A stretch of 64,000 bases of DNA from Acidobacteriota bacterium. GTDB taxonomy: Bacteria > Acidobacteriota > Terriglobia > Acidiferrales > UBA7541. Position 1 is the first letter of the stretch. Every line of letters starts with the position of its first letter. Made by a program: the position numbers and the translations under genes. The notes under the pieces were generated by a model. The model saw only the letters and a program-made list of their open reading frames with translations. It was not told the DNA's origin and did no database searches. This document shows, piece after piece, positions 43,145 to 51,547 of the stretch. Where the stretch lies: positions 18,872 to 82,871 of the forward strand of contig QHYE01000043.1 of assembly GCA_003224055.1 (NCBI GenBank). Direction: 5' to 3'.

Positions 43145-43673
43145 CGGAGTGTAAAGGTGCCAGAGAGTCCGAGAGAGCTCGTTTAACTTGCTGGCGGAAT
43201 CGCGGTTGGTTTGTGGTTCGCACAGGCTAAAAGCCTGTGCCACTCGTCAAGGCTGGTCCCTCGTCGGGATGCTCCTCAGGACGGATTTCCTTATCGGACG
43301 CGTGGTTAACCATAACACCCCCCGGCCCCCATGCTTTTTGTAAGTATATCATTCTAAAGGGAGTTAAAGTCCTTTGTTTTGATAGACTTTTGAAAGAATA
43401 TCAAAGGAAACGACTTATAGATGGGCAATTCGGAAGTGATGGACAGCTGCGCAATCCAGGGAACGGCAGCCGGAAAAAGAAAGAGCGGCAGTGGAACTAC
43501 CGCGCTTCAAAATTCGCAATATTCCCTACAAACCATTCTAATTGAGAAATAAAACAAGTCAAATGAAAACTGCGCCGTGGGTCAATAATCTCTACCTGCT
43601 TCTCTGCTGTTCGCATACGATCTTGGCGATCAAACAGCCGAATGCCATGAACTGAACCAGGAGTGAGGCGGAT
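43145..43673. other. Non-coding block of 529 bases with repeat-like sequence
   Basis: No convincing gene: the + strand frame at 43237-43545 has no homologue-like features. It holds a REP-like hairpin (43220-43240), a C/G run (CCCCCCGGCCCCC, about 43318-43330) and an AT-rich stretch at 43340-43420 (TTTTTGTAAGTATATCATTC, later TCCTTTGTTTTGATAGAC). Base composition differs clearly from the flanking genes. It may be a degenerate dispersed element. Confidence 0.6.
43220..43240 (+). repeat. REP-like palindrome
   Basis: GCACAGGC (43220-43227), TAAAA, GCCTGTGC (43233-43240), followed by CACT. The shape is the same as at 50136-50182: an arm, GGCT or GTCT, a short centre, AGCC or AGAC, the other arm, then a CCACT-like flank. 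Confidence 0.65.
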
Positions 43674-44063
43674 ATGAATGCAAACGACTTTCGGCGGATT
43701 GCGCTTAGCCTGGAAGGAGCGGAAGAGAGCTCGCATATGGGTGCGGCGGATTTCCGGGTGGGAGGCAGGATTTTTGCGACGCTGGCGTCGGAGAAGCAGG
43801 GCTATGGCAACCTGATGCTGACACTGGAGCGACAGAAGGCATTTGTGGACGAGCTTCCGGAAGTATTCCTTCCCATTGCGGGCGGATGGGGAAGGATGGG
43901 GATGACGCACATCCGGATGGCAGCGGCGAAAGAGGACGTGATGACAGGAGCGTTGCAGACAGCGTGGAAACTGCGCGTCGAGAAGAACGCAAAGTCGGGC
44001 AAGAAAACCAGCGTGAAGCCAAAGAAGATGCGGGTAGCAAAGACCCGCCGCAAGAAGCGCTGA
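43674..44063 (+). CDS. MmcQ/YjbR family protein, second copy, with basic C-terminal tail
   Basis: 129 residues. Residues 1-100 align with the copy at 40216-40560: NANDFRRIALSLEGAEESSHMGAADFRVGGRIFATLAS ... LPIAGGWGRMGMTHIRMAAAKEDVMTGAL. The last 25 residues are nearly all Lys, Arg, Ser and Thr (KSGKKTSVKPKKMRVAKTR), suggesting nucleic-acid binding; that is inference. ATG 43674 is preceded by GAGGCGG. The gene stands between two non-coding blocks. Confidence 0.86.
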   Translation: MNANDFRRIALSLEGAEESSHMGAADFRVGGRIFATLASEKQGYGNLMLTLERQKAFVDELPEVFLPIAGGWGRMGMTHIRMAAAKEDVMTGALQTAWKLRVEKNAKSGKKTSVKPKKMRVAKTRRKKR

Positions 44064-44541
44064 CGCGCTAGATTCGTAACCGTGTCAACAAACAAAAAAC
44101 TTGGGGCGAAGCGGGAGGAGCGACGCAGAAGCGGGGGAGAAACAAGGCGACGGGCAGTTGGCGGGGAACAAGTCAAAACCGACAGCGTTTGATCCGCCGG
44201 AAAATCCGCCAGTACTGCTATTACTATTGTGTTTCATCGATACGATTCCTAAAACTGGATTTGTACGTAAATTCATATTCTGAAGTCTTAGCACTTTGCC
44301 ACCACACCTAACGCCTTCCTGAAAACACGCGAGTTAGCCACCGACTTCCCAATATCGAGAGCGCCCATCTCACTTTGGCATGATGGTTGCAAAAAACCTA
44401 TCTACAGGTTTTCTCTCGTTATGACGAGTTCCTTGACTCAACCCAAATTGGACTAGCCCTACAGGTCCGAGGGGCTTGGGATACCGAAGCCTACTCAGGG
44501 GTCGCAAATGGGCATTCCAAAAATCTTGACGGAGGCCAGCC
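44064..44541. other. Non-coding block of 478 bases upstream of the Oar-like receptor
   Basis: No gene: the 60-codon frame at 44101-44283 has no recognisable features. The block holds a near-consensus sigma-54 promoter (44375-44391), then two small inverted repeats (AAAACCT/AGGTTTT at 44393-44412; CTCGT/ACGAG at 44415-44428) and a leader of about 140 bases ending in GGAGG before the receptor start. Confidence 0.65.
44375..44391 (+). promoter_or_regulatory. Sigma-54 (RpoN) type -24/-12 promoter
   Basis: TTGGCATGATGGTTGCA fits the 17-base consensus YTGGCACGRNNNTTGCW at every defined position except one (T for C at position 7). The invariant GG (44377-44378) and GC (44389-44390) have the correct spacing. 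It lies 150 bases before the receptor start on the same strand. Confidence 0.72.
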
Positions 44542-47500
44542 ATGAAATTGCCCAGAGTTTCCTCGCTCTTGTTAACTCTCGTCTTTACGTTCGTGTTGAT
44601 GTTCGCCCCGACAGTCTCAGCTTCATCCACTGGAAGCATCACCGGTTTCGTAAAGGACCCAAGCGGTTCGATGATTTCAGGTGGAAAATTGACACTCACC
44701 AACATGTCCACCAACGCCAAGCTCGAGGCGGAAATCGACGGTAATGGCGGTTTTCAGTTCTTACAACTCGCCCCGGCCATGTACTCCCTCCAAGTGGAGG
44801 CTACGGGCTTCAAGAGAGTTGTGATTGATAACATTGTGGTCCAGGTCGACCAGATCACGCACTTGGAACCTTCCCTTCAAGTTGGCAGTGTTGCGGAGAC
44901 CATAGAAGTTTCCGGCGGTGCAATCCCGTTGCTGGAGTCCGATAGGAGCACTTTAAGCAACGTAGTCGATAGTCAGGTTATATCGAACATGCCGCTGAAC
45001 GCGCGCCAGTACCTGGACTTGGCGCTGTTAACGCCGGGGGTCTTGCCGTCATCCGCAGGCACGCAAGGTGGCGGCTTCAACGTGGCCGGAGCCCGCTCCC
45101 AGTCCAACGTCTTCCTGCTCGATGGTGTCAGCAACATCGACACACAAATCAACTCAGCCCTGGGCAATTTCCGCATCACCGATGGTGTGCAGGAGTTTGC
45201 GGTGCAAACCAGCGTGGCCACCGCGGAGTTCGGGCGCGGCACCGGTGGACAGGTGAGCATCGTTACCAAGAGCGGCACCAACCAGTTTCACGGGACAGCA
45301 TTCGAGTATCTGCGCAATTCCGTGCTGGACGCCGCCGACTTTTTCACCAACAAGAACCACGGAAAGAAGAATCCACTGCATCGCAACCAGTATGGCGGAA
45401 CTCTCGGCGGACCGATCCTCAAGAACAGGATGTTCTTTTTTCTATCTTATGAGGGCTTCCGCCAGATAGCTCCGACGGTCAGCAGCACCCGGGTACCGAC
45501 TGACGCCGAGCGCGCCTCGGTCACCGATCCCATCTCGCGGTCGTTGCTACAGTTCTGGCCGGCTGCGAACTTCACTCCGTCGTCGGGATCATCCAACAAT
45601 TTCATCGCCAACGTTAGTGCGGCGACCTTCGACGAGACCGGCCTCGCGAAGGTGGATTACAACTTCAGCGAAAGAGATCACCTTACCGCCCGATGGGCGC
45701 AATATGGCGGTACGCTCCTTACGCCCGGTGCGCTCCCATCGTTGGGCGGCAATGGCAACTCGCCTGCGAGCGACTCCGGCGTCGTTGACTACACGCACAC
45801 CTTTTCGCCACGGTTGCTGCATGAAGTCCGCTTCGGCTTCTCCCGCAACAAGACCTTCATCACCGTTCAGGATTCCGGGTTTAACGCCGCGACGATTTTT
45901 GTCGATTCGAGTGGCAAGCCGCTCCCCGGCATCGTCGATGGCAGCAAAAATCAGCTCGATTCTGGGCTTCCGACGATCGGGATCACTGGTTACGCCCCCT
46001 TGGGCAGCACCAGCAACCTACCGCAAGGCCGGATCACGAACACGTACGAAATCTTCGATAATATGTCGTTGATCGCGCCGTTCGGAGCCTCAAGACATTC
46101 CTGGCGCTGGGGCGTCCACGCTCGGCGCGAAGATGCCCGCCGGTTCCTGGATGGATCTGCCCGCGGCCAGTTTAGCTTCTCCAACTTCGCTGATTTTGCC
46201 GCCGGCAGGGTCAACAGCGCCACATTGCTCTTTGGCTCTACCCTAGCCTATTGGCAACGGTACCCCTGGGATCTCTATTGGCAGGATACCTACAAGGTGA
46301 AAGACAATTTCACGCTGAACTACGGCGTCCGCTATGAATACCCTTCAGCCATCCACCAGGTGCGCAACCAGGCCACCAACTTCGTCCCCGGCGTGGGCCC
46401 AGTTCTATTGGGCAGTGACAAGGTTCTCGCGATTGACACCACGAAGAAGGGGCCGGATTCGCTCTTCCTTACCCAGGCGCCTTTCACGCTTTCCGACACT
46501 GGGGTGAGTCTGGATAAGAACAATTTCGCTCCCGTCGTCGGATTCGCCTACACCCCGCGCATCACCAAGTCCCTGTTTGGAAACGACAAAACCGTAATCC
46601 GCGGTGGATTCCGCATGGGCTACGACGAAGTCTTCAATAACATCCCAGCGAATATGGCCCTGAACGCGCCTTTCAACCTGACGACCACCCAGAACAAGAG
46701 CACTCAGCAGAGCCCAACTAATCAAAGCGGGAAATTTTCTTATGCCGTCGGCCTAGATCAGAATGTTGCCCTGGTGAAGAACATCGGCCTGCCAAACCAG
46801 GTTGGTCTGGTTGGATTCAGTTCTGAAGACCAGAATCTGCGCAGCGCCTACATCTACCAGTACAGCCTGGGCATACAGCGCCAGCTTGGCAACGCATTCT
46901 CACTCGAAGTCGACTATCAGGGCTCGACGGGCCACAAGCTGGGTTTGTTCATCGACCAGAACCAGCCAAGGATCGTCAACGGCGCACAGGTTTTCCCTTA
47001 CCCATTCTTCGGCTCGATTGGGACAGGCGTGGGCATAGGTAACTCGAACTACAACGGGGCGGTGGCGACAGCTAGGTACCAAGGACGCCACGGCATCTAT
47101 TTTGAAGGCTCGTACACCTTCGGGAAGTCCATCGATGATGGTTCCTCGTTCTTCGGCTCCACTAGCGAGCGCGCGGGGCTTGCTGACAGTACCAACCTCG
47201 CCGCGGACCGCGGCCCCTCGTCGTTCGACATTCGCCACCGCGCGGTATTCACCTTCGTGGTGGACTTGCCGGTTGGACCCGGCCACCGCCTCCTGGGGTG
47301 GAACAACGGCGTGAACCGTCAGGTGTTTGGCGGCTGGCAAATCTCCGGGATTACGTCGATCCAGTCCGGCACTCCCTTCACGGTGTTTAACAGCGCCGCC
47401 GACTTCAGCGGCTTCAACCAGGGCAATGACCGCCCCGACGTCGTTGGAACGGGACCACTGCCTCAGGATAACCGGAATCCGGATGCGGCCTTCGACACGG

Positions 47501-47862
47501 CATACTTTGGCTGCGTCACCGCACCCTGCACCAAGATTGGTCAGGGTGTGCCACCTATCGGACGAGTGGGCTCTTCCGGCCGCAATCAGTATTACGGCCC
47601 GGGCCTGCAGAATTGGAATTTTGCCGTGGCCAAGGTTTTCCCCTTGGGTACGGAAAGAGTCCGTCTGCGGTTCCGAGCGGACTTCTTCAATCTCTTTAAC
47701 CACACTAATTTCGCTAATCCTGTTTCGAACGAGGGCAGCGTGAACTTTGGCAAAATCACCGCAACCGTGGGCAGTGCCGTGGCCACCGCAGTTGGCACCA
47801 CAGCAGGCGTCGTTGGCGGCGGACCGCGCGTGATTCAGGGTGCCCTCCGAGTTGAGTTTTAG
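44542..47862 (+). CDS. Oar-like TonB-dependent outer-membrane receptor
   Basis: 1106 residues. Signal peptide at 1-28 (LLLTLVFTFVLMFAPTVSASS). Residues 30-110 are a carboxypeptidase-regulatory-like beta domain (GSITGFVKDPSGSMISGGKLTLTNM ... LQLAPAMYSLQVEATGFK). Then a plug domain (NMPLNARQYLDLALLTPG, GARSQSNVFLLDGVSN, ATAEFGRGTGGQVSIVTKSGTNQFHG) and a long beta-barrel ending FNLFNHTNFANPV ... GALRVEF with C-terminal Phe. This layout is the expanded acidobacterial/myxobacterial Oar type; the imported ligand is unknown. GGAGG lies 7 bases before ATG, and a sigma-54 promoter is upstream. Confidence 0.93.
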   Translation: MKLPRVSSLLLTLVFTFVLMFAPTVSASSTGSITGFVKDPSGSMISGGKLTLTNMSTNAKLEAEIDGNGGFQFLQLAPAMYSLQVEATGFKRVVIDNIVVQVDQITHLEPSLQVGSVAETIEVSGGAIPLLESDRSTLSNVVDSQVISNMPLNARQYLDLALLTPGVLPSSAGTQGGGFNVAGARSQSNVFLLDGVSNIDTQINSALGNFRITDGVQEFAVQTSVATAEFGRGTGGQVSIVTKSGTNQFHGTAFEYLRNSVLDAADFFTNKNHGKKNPLHRNQYGGTLGGPILKNRMFFFLSYEGFRQIAPTVSSTRVPTDAERASVTDPISRSLLQFWPAANFTPSSGSSNNFIANVSAATFDETGLAKVDYNFSERDHLTARWAQYGGTLLTPGALPSLGGNGNSPASDSGVVDYTHTFSPRLLHEVRFGFSRNKTFITVQDSGFNAATIFVDSSGKPLPGIVDGSKNQLDSGLPTIGITGYAPLGSTSNLPQGRITNTYEIFDNMSLIAPFGASRHSWRWGVHARREDARRFLDGSARGQFSFSNFADFAAGRVNSATLLFGSTLAYWQRYPWDLYWQDTYKVKDNFTLNYGVRYEYPSAIHQVRNQATNFVPGVGPVLLGSDKVLAIDTTKKGPDSLFLTQAPFTLSDTGVSLDKNNFAPVVGFAYTPRITKSLFGNDKTVIRGGFRMGYDEVFNNIPANMALNAPFNLTTTQNKSTQQSPTNQSGKFSYAVGLDQNVALVKNIGLPNQVGLVGFSSEDQNLRSAYIYQYSLGIQRQLGNAFSLEVDYQGSTGHKLGLFIDQNQPRIVNGAQVFPYPFFGSIGTGVGIGNSNYNGAVATARYQGRHGIYFEGSYTFGKSIDDGSSFFGSTSERAGLADSTNLAADRGPSSFDIRHRAVFTFVVDLPVGPGHRLLGWNNGVNRQVFGGWQISGITSIQSGTPFTVFNSAADFSGFNQGNDRPDVVGTGPLPQDNRNPDAAFDTAYFGCVTAPCTKIGQGVPPIGRVGSSGRNQYYGPGLQNWNFAVAKVFPLGTERVRLRFRADFFNLFNHTNFANPVSNEGSVNFGKITATVGSAVATAVGTTAGVVGGGPRVIQGALRVEF

Positions 47863-47890
47863 TTCCAGAGACGTGTTGGGGATTTGTGGT

Positions 47891-48364
47891 CTAGTGAAGT
47901 TTGGAAAGGTAGTTGGCAAGGATGTTGGCGCAGGCTTCGACAAATTCCTGTTCGGAGTTGGTGAAGGTGCCGGCAAAATAGCTTTCGATATCGAGCTCGG
48001 CGGCAAGTTGCTTGTTCACGAAAATGGGAACAACGATTTCGGATTTCACCAAGGAGGAGCCTGCAAGATAGCGAGGATCTTTCGAGACATCCTGCACCAC
48101 CACTACCTGCCCGCTAGTGGCTGCGGCGCCGCAGAGTCCGGTGGCGAGGGGGATGCGAGCGTTGGGCGTAAAGCTGCCGGCGTAAGGTCCGACGACCAGA
48201 TAGCCGGGGTCCGCGGGGTCGATGAGATAAAAGCCTGTCCAGTTGTAGCGGGTCACCTTCTCGTGAAGGCGCTTGGCGATCAGCTGCATGAAGGACTGCG
48301 TCGAAGGAGCAGTCTGGGCAAAGTCTTGAAATTCACGAAGAAGCTCTCTGTGCGCTGGGGTCAT
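47891..48364 (-). CDS. GAF-domain protein, fRMsr-like but missing catalytic cysteines
   Basis: 157 residues from ATG 48364. One GAF domain: YNWTGFYLIDPADPGYLVVGPYAG, RIPLATGLCGAAATSGQVVVVQDV, SEIVVPIFVNKQLAAELDIESY. It aligns with free methionine-(R)-sulfoxide reductase (YebR type). Of the three cysteines used there, only the one in GLCG remains; the I-A-C-x-R-I-P and G-H-I-A-C-D positions read FTPNARIP and RYLAGSS. It is therefore probably a ligand-binding or signalling GAF protein, not an active reductase. Convergent with the receptor gene. Confidence 0.82.
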   Translation of the reverse strand: MTPAHRELLREFQDFAQTAPSTQSFMQLIAKRLHEKVTRYNWTGFYLIDPADPGYLVVGPYAGSFTPNARIPLATGLCGAAATSGQVVVVQDVSKDPRYLAGSSLVKSEIVVPIFVNKQLAAELDIESYFAGTFTNSEQEFVEACANILANYLSKLH

Positions 48365-48386
48365 GTTTTTGGCTTCGTGTGCGAGC

Positions 48387-48776
48387 CTACGCACCGGCTG
48401 CGGATGCCCGCTCGCCTGGCTGCCTCGCCGGAGCCATCACGATCAGAGCTGCACCGATGACACTAAACACAGCCGCGGCGCCCAGCAGACCTCCGCGTTC
48501 GCTCGCAAGGTGGACTGCCATGACAGCCATAACAGCGGCATGCGCAAAACTCGACCATGCAGCGAAAGCGATCACGCTGCGATTCGCCGATGGGTTACGC
48601 GCTGCCAGCAGCAAGAAAATCCCAAGCGTGACATAGAGGCTGAGCATCATCGGCAAAGCGTCCTCCTTATTCGCTTCCCAACCACTCCGTACAGACGTCA
48701 CTACGGGATAAATGCCAGCCGAAAAGAGCAATCCCACCAACACCAAGACAACCTTCAGCGCCCGTTCTCGATTCAT
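48387..48776 (-). CDS. Small four-helix membrane protein, unknown function
   Basis: 129 residues: hydrophobic segments at about 6-25, 42-60, 68-88 and 96-115 (LKVVLVLVGLLFSAGIYPVV, PMMLSLYVTLGIFLLLAAR, FAAWSSFAHAAVMAVMAVHL, LLGAAAVFSVIGAALIVMA). It resembles small DUF6632-type membrane proteins by layout and by the Y-V-T-L-G-I-F-L-L-L-A-A-R-N-P segment. GAGGG precedes ATG 48776. It ends 22 bases before the GAF gene begins, so the two are probably one transcript. Confidence 0.72.
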   Translation of the reverse strand: MNRERALKVVLVLVGLLFSAGIYPVVTSVRSGWEANKEDALPMMLSLYVTLGIFLLLAARNPSANRSVIAFAAWSSFAHAAVMAVMAVHLASERGGLLGAAAVFSVIGAALIVMAPARQPGERASAAGA

Positions 48777-48918
48777 CGTGCCCTCCTGCTGAAAACCAAA
48801 ATGGCGAAAGGTGCACGTCCACGCTGATCACCGACGTGAATCTTACGTTGATGACATGGACGGGTCAACGAAACCGGAGGCATCGAGGGTCCAAGGATTT
48901 TGTCTTTCGGAAACGGTC

Positions 48919-50043
48919 TCAGGATTCGGCGAGGACGCGCTTGTAGTAGTTTTCGTAGGCCGGGATGACGTCGTTGGCGCAGTAGTTTTTCTTGGCGTTG
49001 ATGCGGGCGATTTTGCCGATTTCGCGGCCGCGGTCGGCGCGAGAAAGGATTTCGATGGCGTAGCGCGCCGCTGCTTGCACGTCGCCGGGTTCCACCAAAA
49101 ATCCATCCACGCCGTGCGTGACCACCTCGGGCACGCCGCCGACGTTTGTGGCGATGACCGGGACTTCACAGGCCATGGCTTCGAGGGCGGCGAGGCCAAA
49201 GGATTCGAGCTGCGAAGGAAGCAGGAAAAGATCGGCGGCGGCGAGTTTTTCGTAGACGTTGTCCTGTTTGCCCAGAAAAAAGACATCCTTTTGCAGACAA
49301 TATTTGCGAACGAGAAATTCGGCGGCGCCGCGGTCCGGGCCATCGCCGATGAGAACGAGCTTTGCGGGCATTTTGGCGCGGACGAGGGCGAAGATTTCCA
49401 CGACGTCCGGGAGGCGCTTTACGGGGCGGAAATTCGAAAGATGCATGAGGATGGGTTCGCCGCCGGGAGCCCATGTCGCGCGGAGACCTTTGTCGGGGAT
49501 GCGATTGTAGAGATCGCAATTCACGAAATTGGGGATGACTTCGATGGGGCGCTTGATGTCGAAGTCCTTGAGAGTCTCCTTCAGAAGATAGTGGGAGATG
49601 GAGGTGACGCCGTCGCTCTGCTCGATGGAAAATTTGGTGATGGGATGATAGCTGCGGTTGCTGCCGACGAGCGTGATGTCCGTGCCGTGGAGCGTGGTGA
49701 TGAAGGGAAGGCGGCGCGGCGCGGCCATGGAACGCGCCAGCAGGGCGCTGACGGAATGTGGAATCGCGTAGTGCACGTGCAAAAGGTCCAGCGCTTCGGA
49801 TTCGAAAACCTCGAGCATTTTTGTGGCAAGCGCCAGCGTGTAAGGCGGATGGTCGAAGAGCGGGTAGGAGGCGACTTCGACTTCGTGGAAGTGGATGCGC
49901 GGGTCGTTGGGATTCATGCGAATCGGCGGGGCGTAGCTGATGAAATGGATGTCGTGGCCGCGGGCGGCCAATTCCATGCCGAGTTCGGTGGCAACGACTC
50001 CGGAGCCGCCGTAGGTGGGATAGCAAGTGATGCCGATGCGCAT
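48919..50043 (-). CDS. bshA: N-acetyl-alpha-D-glucosaminyl L-malate synthase (bacillithiol step 1)
   Basis: 374 residues. GT4 glycosyltransferase joining UDP-GlcNAc and L-malate as the first step to bacillithiol. The opening [34 protein letters not shown] and the middle [40 protein letters not shown] are highly characteristic of BshA, followed by [13 protein letters not shown] and the E-x7-E region [28 protein letters not shown]. bshB and bshC are not in this window. A very long antisense frame (48811-50300) over this gene is not real. Confidence 0.94.
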   Translation of the reverse strand: MRIGITCYPTYGGSGVVATELGMELAARGHDIHFISYAPPIRMNPNDPRIHFHEVEVASYPLFDHPPYTLALATKMLEVFESEALDLLHVHYAIPHSVSALLARSMAAPRRLPFITTLHGTDITLVGSNRSYHPITKFSIEQSDGVTSISHYLLKETLKDFDIKRPIEVIPNFVNCDLYNRIPDKGLRATWAPGGEPILMHLSNFRPVKRLPDVVEIFALVRAKMPAKLVLIGDGPDRGAAEFLVRKYCLQKDVFFLGKQDNVYEKLAAADLFLLPSQLESFGLAALEAMACEVPVIATNVGGVPEVVTHGVDGFLVEPGDVQAAARYAIEILSRADRGREIGKIARINAKKNYCANDVIPAYENYYKRVLAES

Positions 50044-50135
50044 ATGGGTTGCTCTGCATCTCCGCTTATGAGGCGGGCTCGTTACGATACAACAGTTTCA
50101 ATTGCGGAAGCTCGTATCTGCGAAATTCAAAAGTA

Positions 50136-50182
50136 CGGGTCTGAAGACCCGCCACTACAACTGCCGGGCTCAAGCCCGGCAG
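50136..50182 (+). repeat. Pair of REP-like palindromes
   Basis: CGGGTCT-GA-AGACCCG (50136-50151), then CCACTACAA, then CTGCCGGGCT-CA-AGCCCGGCAG (50161-50182). A third, shorter match GGCC...GGCC follows, and TACGGGTCTG recurs near 50218. They lie in the 270-base gap between bshA and the SDR gene. The shape matches the palindrome at 43220-43240. Confidence 0.75.
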
Positions 50183-50313
50183 GTACAGCGGCCATTACAA
50201 CGGCCAAGGCGGCAGCTTACGGGTCTGGAAATCGAATGCTAGAGTCGCGGCCACCCCGAGGCGCGGCGAATGACCCGCGCGGCATCCTATTAGACGCAGG
50301 AGCAGCGAAGAAC

Positions 50314-51078
50314 GTGACACGGCTTGCAGGCAAGGTTGCGCTGATTACGGGCGGCGGAACGGGAATCGGGCGGGCGATTGCGCTGGCGTTTGCGCGCGAG
50401 GGCGCCGGGGTGGCGGTGGCAGGACGACGGCTGGAGAAGATTCGAGAGGTGGCGCGCGAGATCCAGAAGGAAGGCGGCGCGGGGTTCGCGATGGAGTGCG
50501 ACGTGACGCGGTCTGTGGATGTGGAGCGCGCGGTGAAAGGAACCGTGGAGCGATTTGGGCGACTGAACGTGCTAGTGAACAATGCCGGCGCGCTGCATGT
50601 TTCAACGGTCGAAGGCATTAGCGAAGAGGAGTGGGACCGAGTGATGACGGTCAATGTCAAAGGGCCATTCCTGATGTCGCGCGCGGTGCTGCCGGAGTTT
50701 CGAAAGGCGCATGGCGGGGCGATTGTAAATATTGGTTCGATTCTGGGGCTGATTGCGATGAAGGATCGCGCGGCGTATTGCGCGTCGAAGGGCGGCGTGA
50801 CGATGCTGACGAAGGCGATGGCCATGGACCACGCGCACGAGAATGTACGCGTGAATTGCATCTGCCCGTCGATCGTCGAGACGGAGCTGCTAGCGGGGCT
50901 GTTCGACGAGAGCGAACGAGGACAAGCGCTGCGGAAGGCGAGAGTCGCGAGTATTCCGCTGGGCCGAATCGGGCGCCCGGCAGACGTGGCGGAGATGGCG
51001 GTGTTCCTGGCGTCGGAAGAATCGTCGTGGGTCACAGGTGTGGAGATTCCTTTGGATGGGGGACTTTCGGCGTACTGA
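50314..51078 (+). CDS. SDR-family oxidoreductase (FabG-like)
   Basis: 254 residues from GTG 50314, with AGGAG about 11 bases upstream. Rossmann loop GKVALITGGGTGIGRAIALAFAREG, NNAG motif in LVNNAGALHVS, catalytic Ser in NIGSILGLIAMKDRAAYCASKGG with the Tyr-x-x-x-Lys (YCASK), and the C-terminal SSWVTGVEIPLDGG. Family members reduce ketones or oxidise alcohols with NAD(P)(H); by sequence it could be a 3-oxoacyl reductase or a sugar/alcohol dehydrogenase. A thioesterase gene follows 17 bases later, hinting at acyl metabolism. Confidence 0.9.
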   Translation: MTRLAGKVALITGGGTGIGRAIALAFAREGAGVAVAGRRLEKIREVAREIQKEGGAGFAMECDVTRSVDVERAVKGTVERFGRLNVLVNNAGALHVSTVEGISEEEWDRVMTVNVKGPFLMSRAVLPEFRKAHGGAIVNIGSILGLIAMKDRAAYCASKGGVTMLTKAMAMDHAHENVRVNCICPSIVETELLAGLFDESERGQALRKARVASIPLGRIGRPADVAEMAVFLASEESSWVTGVEIPLDGGLSAY

Positions 51079-51095
51079 AAGATCGGCGAAACGCG

Positions 51096-51542
51096 ATGAC
51101 CAAGAGAATGTCGAAGGAAGAAAAGCGGGTCACCGAACTCGTGCGGCGGCGAATGAAAGAAAGCCGCTCAACGGACCTTCTTGGGTTTGAAGTGGAGAGC
51201 GTGCACAAGGGGCGCGCGATTTTTCGATTGGATGTGCGGCCCAGCCACAAGCAAGTGCACGGGGTGGTGCACGGAGGAATTCTGGCGGCGCTGGCGGACA
51301 CCACGGCGGCCATCGCGGCGTACACGGCGGTGCCTAGAGGAACGGAAATCGTGACTGTAGAGCTGAAAATTAACTATCTGGAACCGGTTCTCGGCGGACG
51401 AATCAAGGCCGATGGACGCGTTCTGCGCGCAGGGCGAAATTTTGTCGTAGCGGAATGCGAGATTTTCAACGAGGACGGGTCGCTGGCCGCCAAGGCGCTG
51501 CTCACGTTTGGAGCAGCCGCCGGGCATTCGATTCAAAAGTAG
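51096..51542 (+). CDS. PaaI-type hotdog-fold thioesterase
   Basis: 148 residues. The hotdog signature is VHGVVHGGILAALADTTAAIAAYT, with the H-G-G-x-x-x-x-L-x-D catalytic motif, then IVTVELKINYLEPVLGGRIKADGRVLRAGRNFVVAECEIFNEDG. Predicted to hydrolyse acyl-CoA thioesters in the cytoplasm; substrate not inferable. ATG 51096 is used; an open frame from 50631 is a shadow of the SDR gene. Confidence 0.9.
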   Translation: MTKRMSKEEKRVTELVRRRMKESRSTDLLGFEVESVHKGRAIFRLDVRPSHKQVHGVVHGGILAALADTTAAIAAYTAVPRGTEIVTVELKINYLEPVLGGRIKADGRVLRAGRNFVVAECEIFNEDGSLAAKALLTFGAAAGHSIQK

Positions 51543-51547
51543 CGAAC

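Noticed and set aside
43237..43545. 102-codon + strand frame in the non-coding block
   Set aside because: Crosses a REP-like palindrome, C/G runs and AT-rich repeats; no ribosome-binding site and no coding-like composition.
44101..44283. 60-codon + strand frame upstream of the receptor
   Set aside because: No ribosome-binding site and no features; lies in the non-coding region before the sigma-54 promoter.
48811..50313. Very long + strand open frame (part of a 755-codon frame) antisense to bshA
   Set aside because: Its product has no recognisable domain, is rich in Asp/Gly/Val as expected for an antisense frame of a GC-rich gene, and the opposite strand encodes an excellent BshA. Only the last 254 codons (SDR gene) are real.
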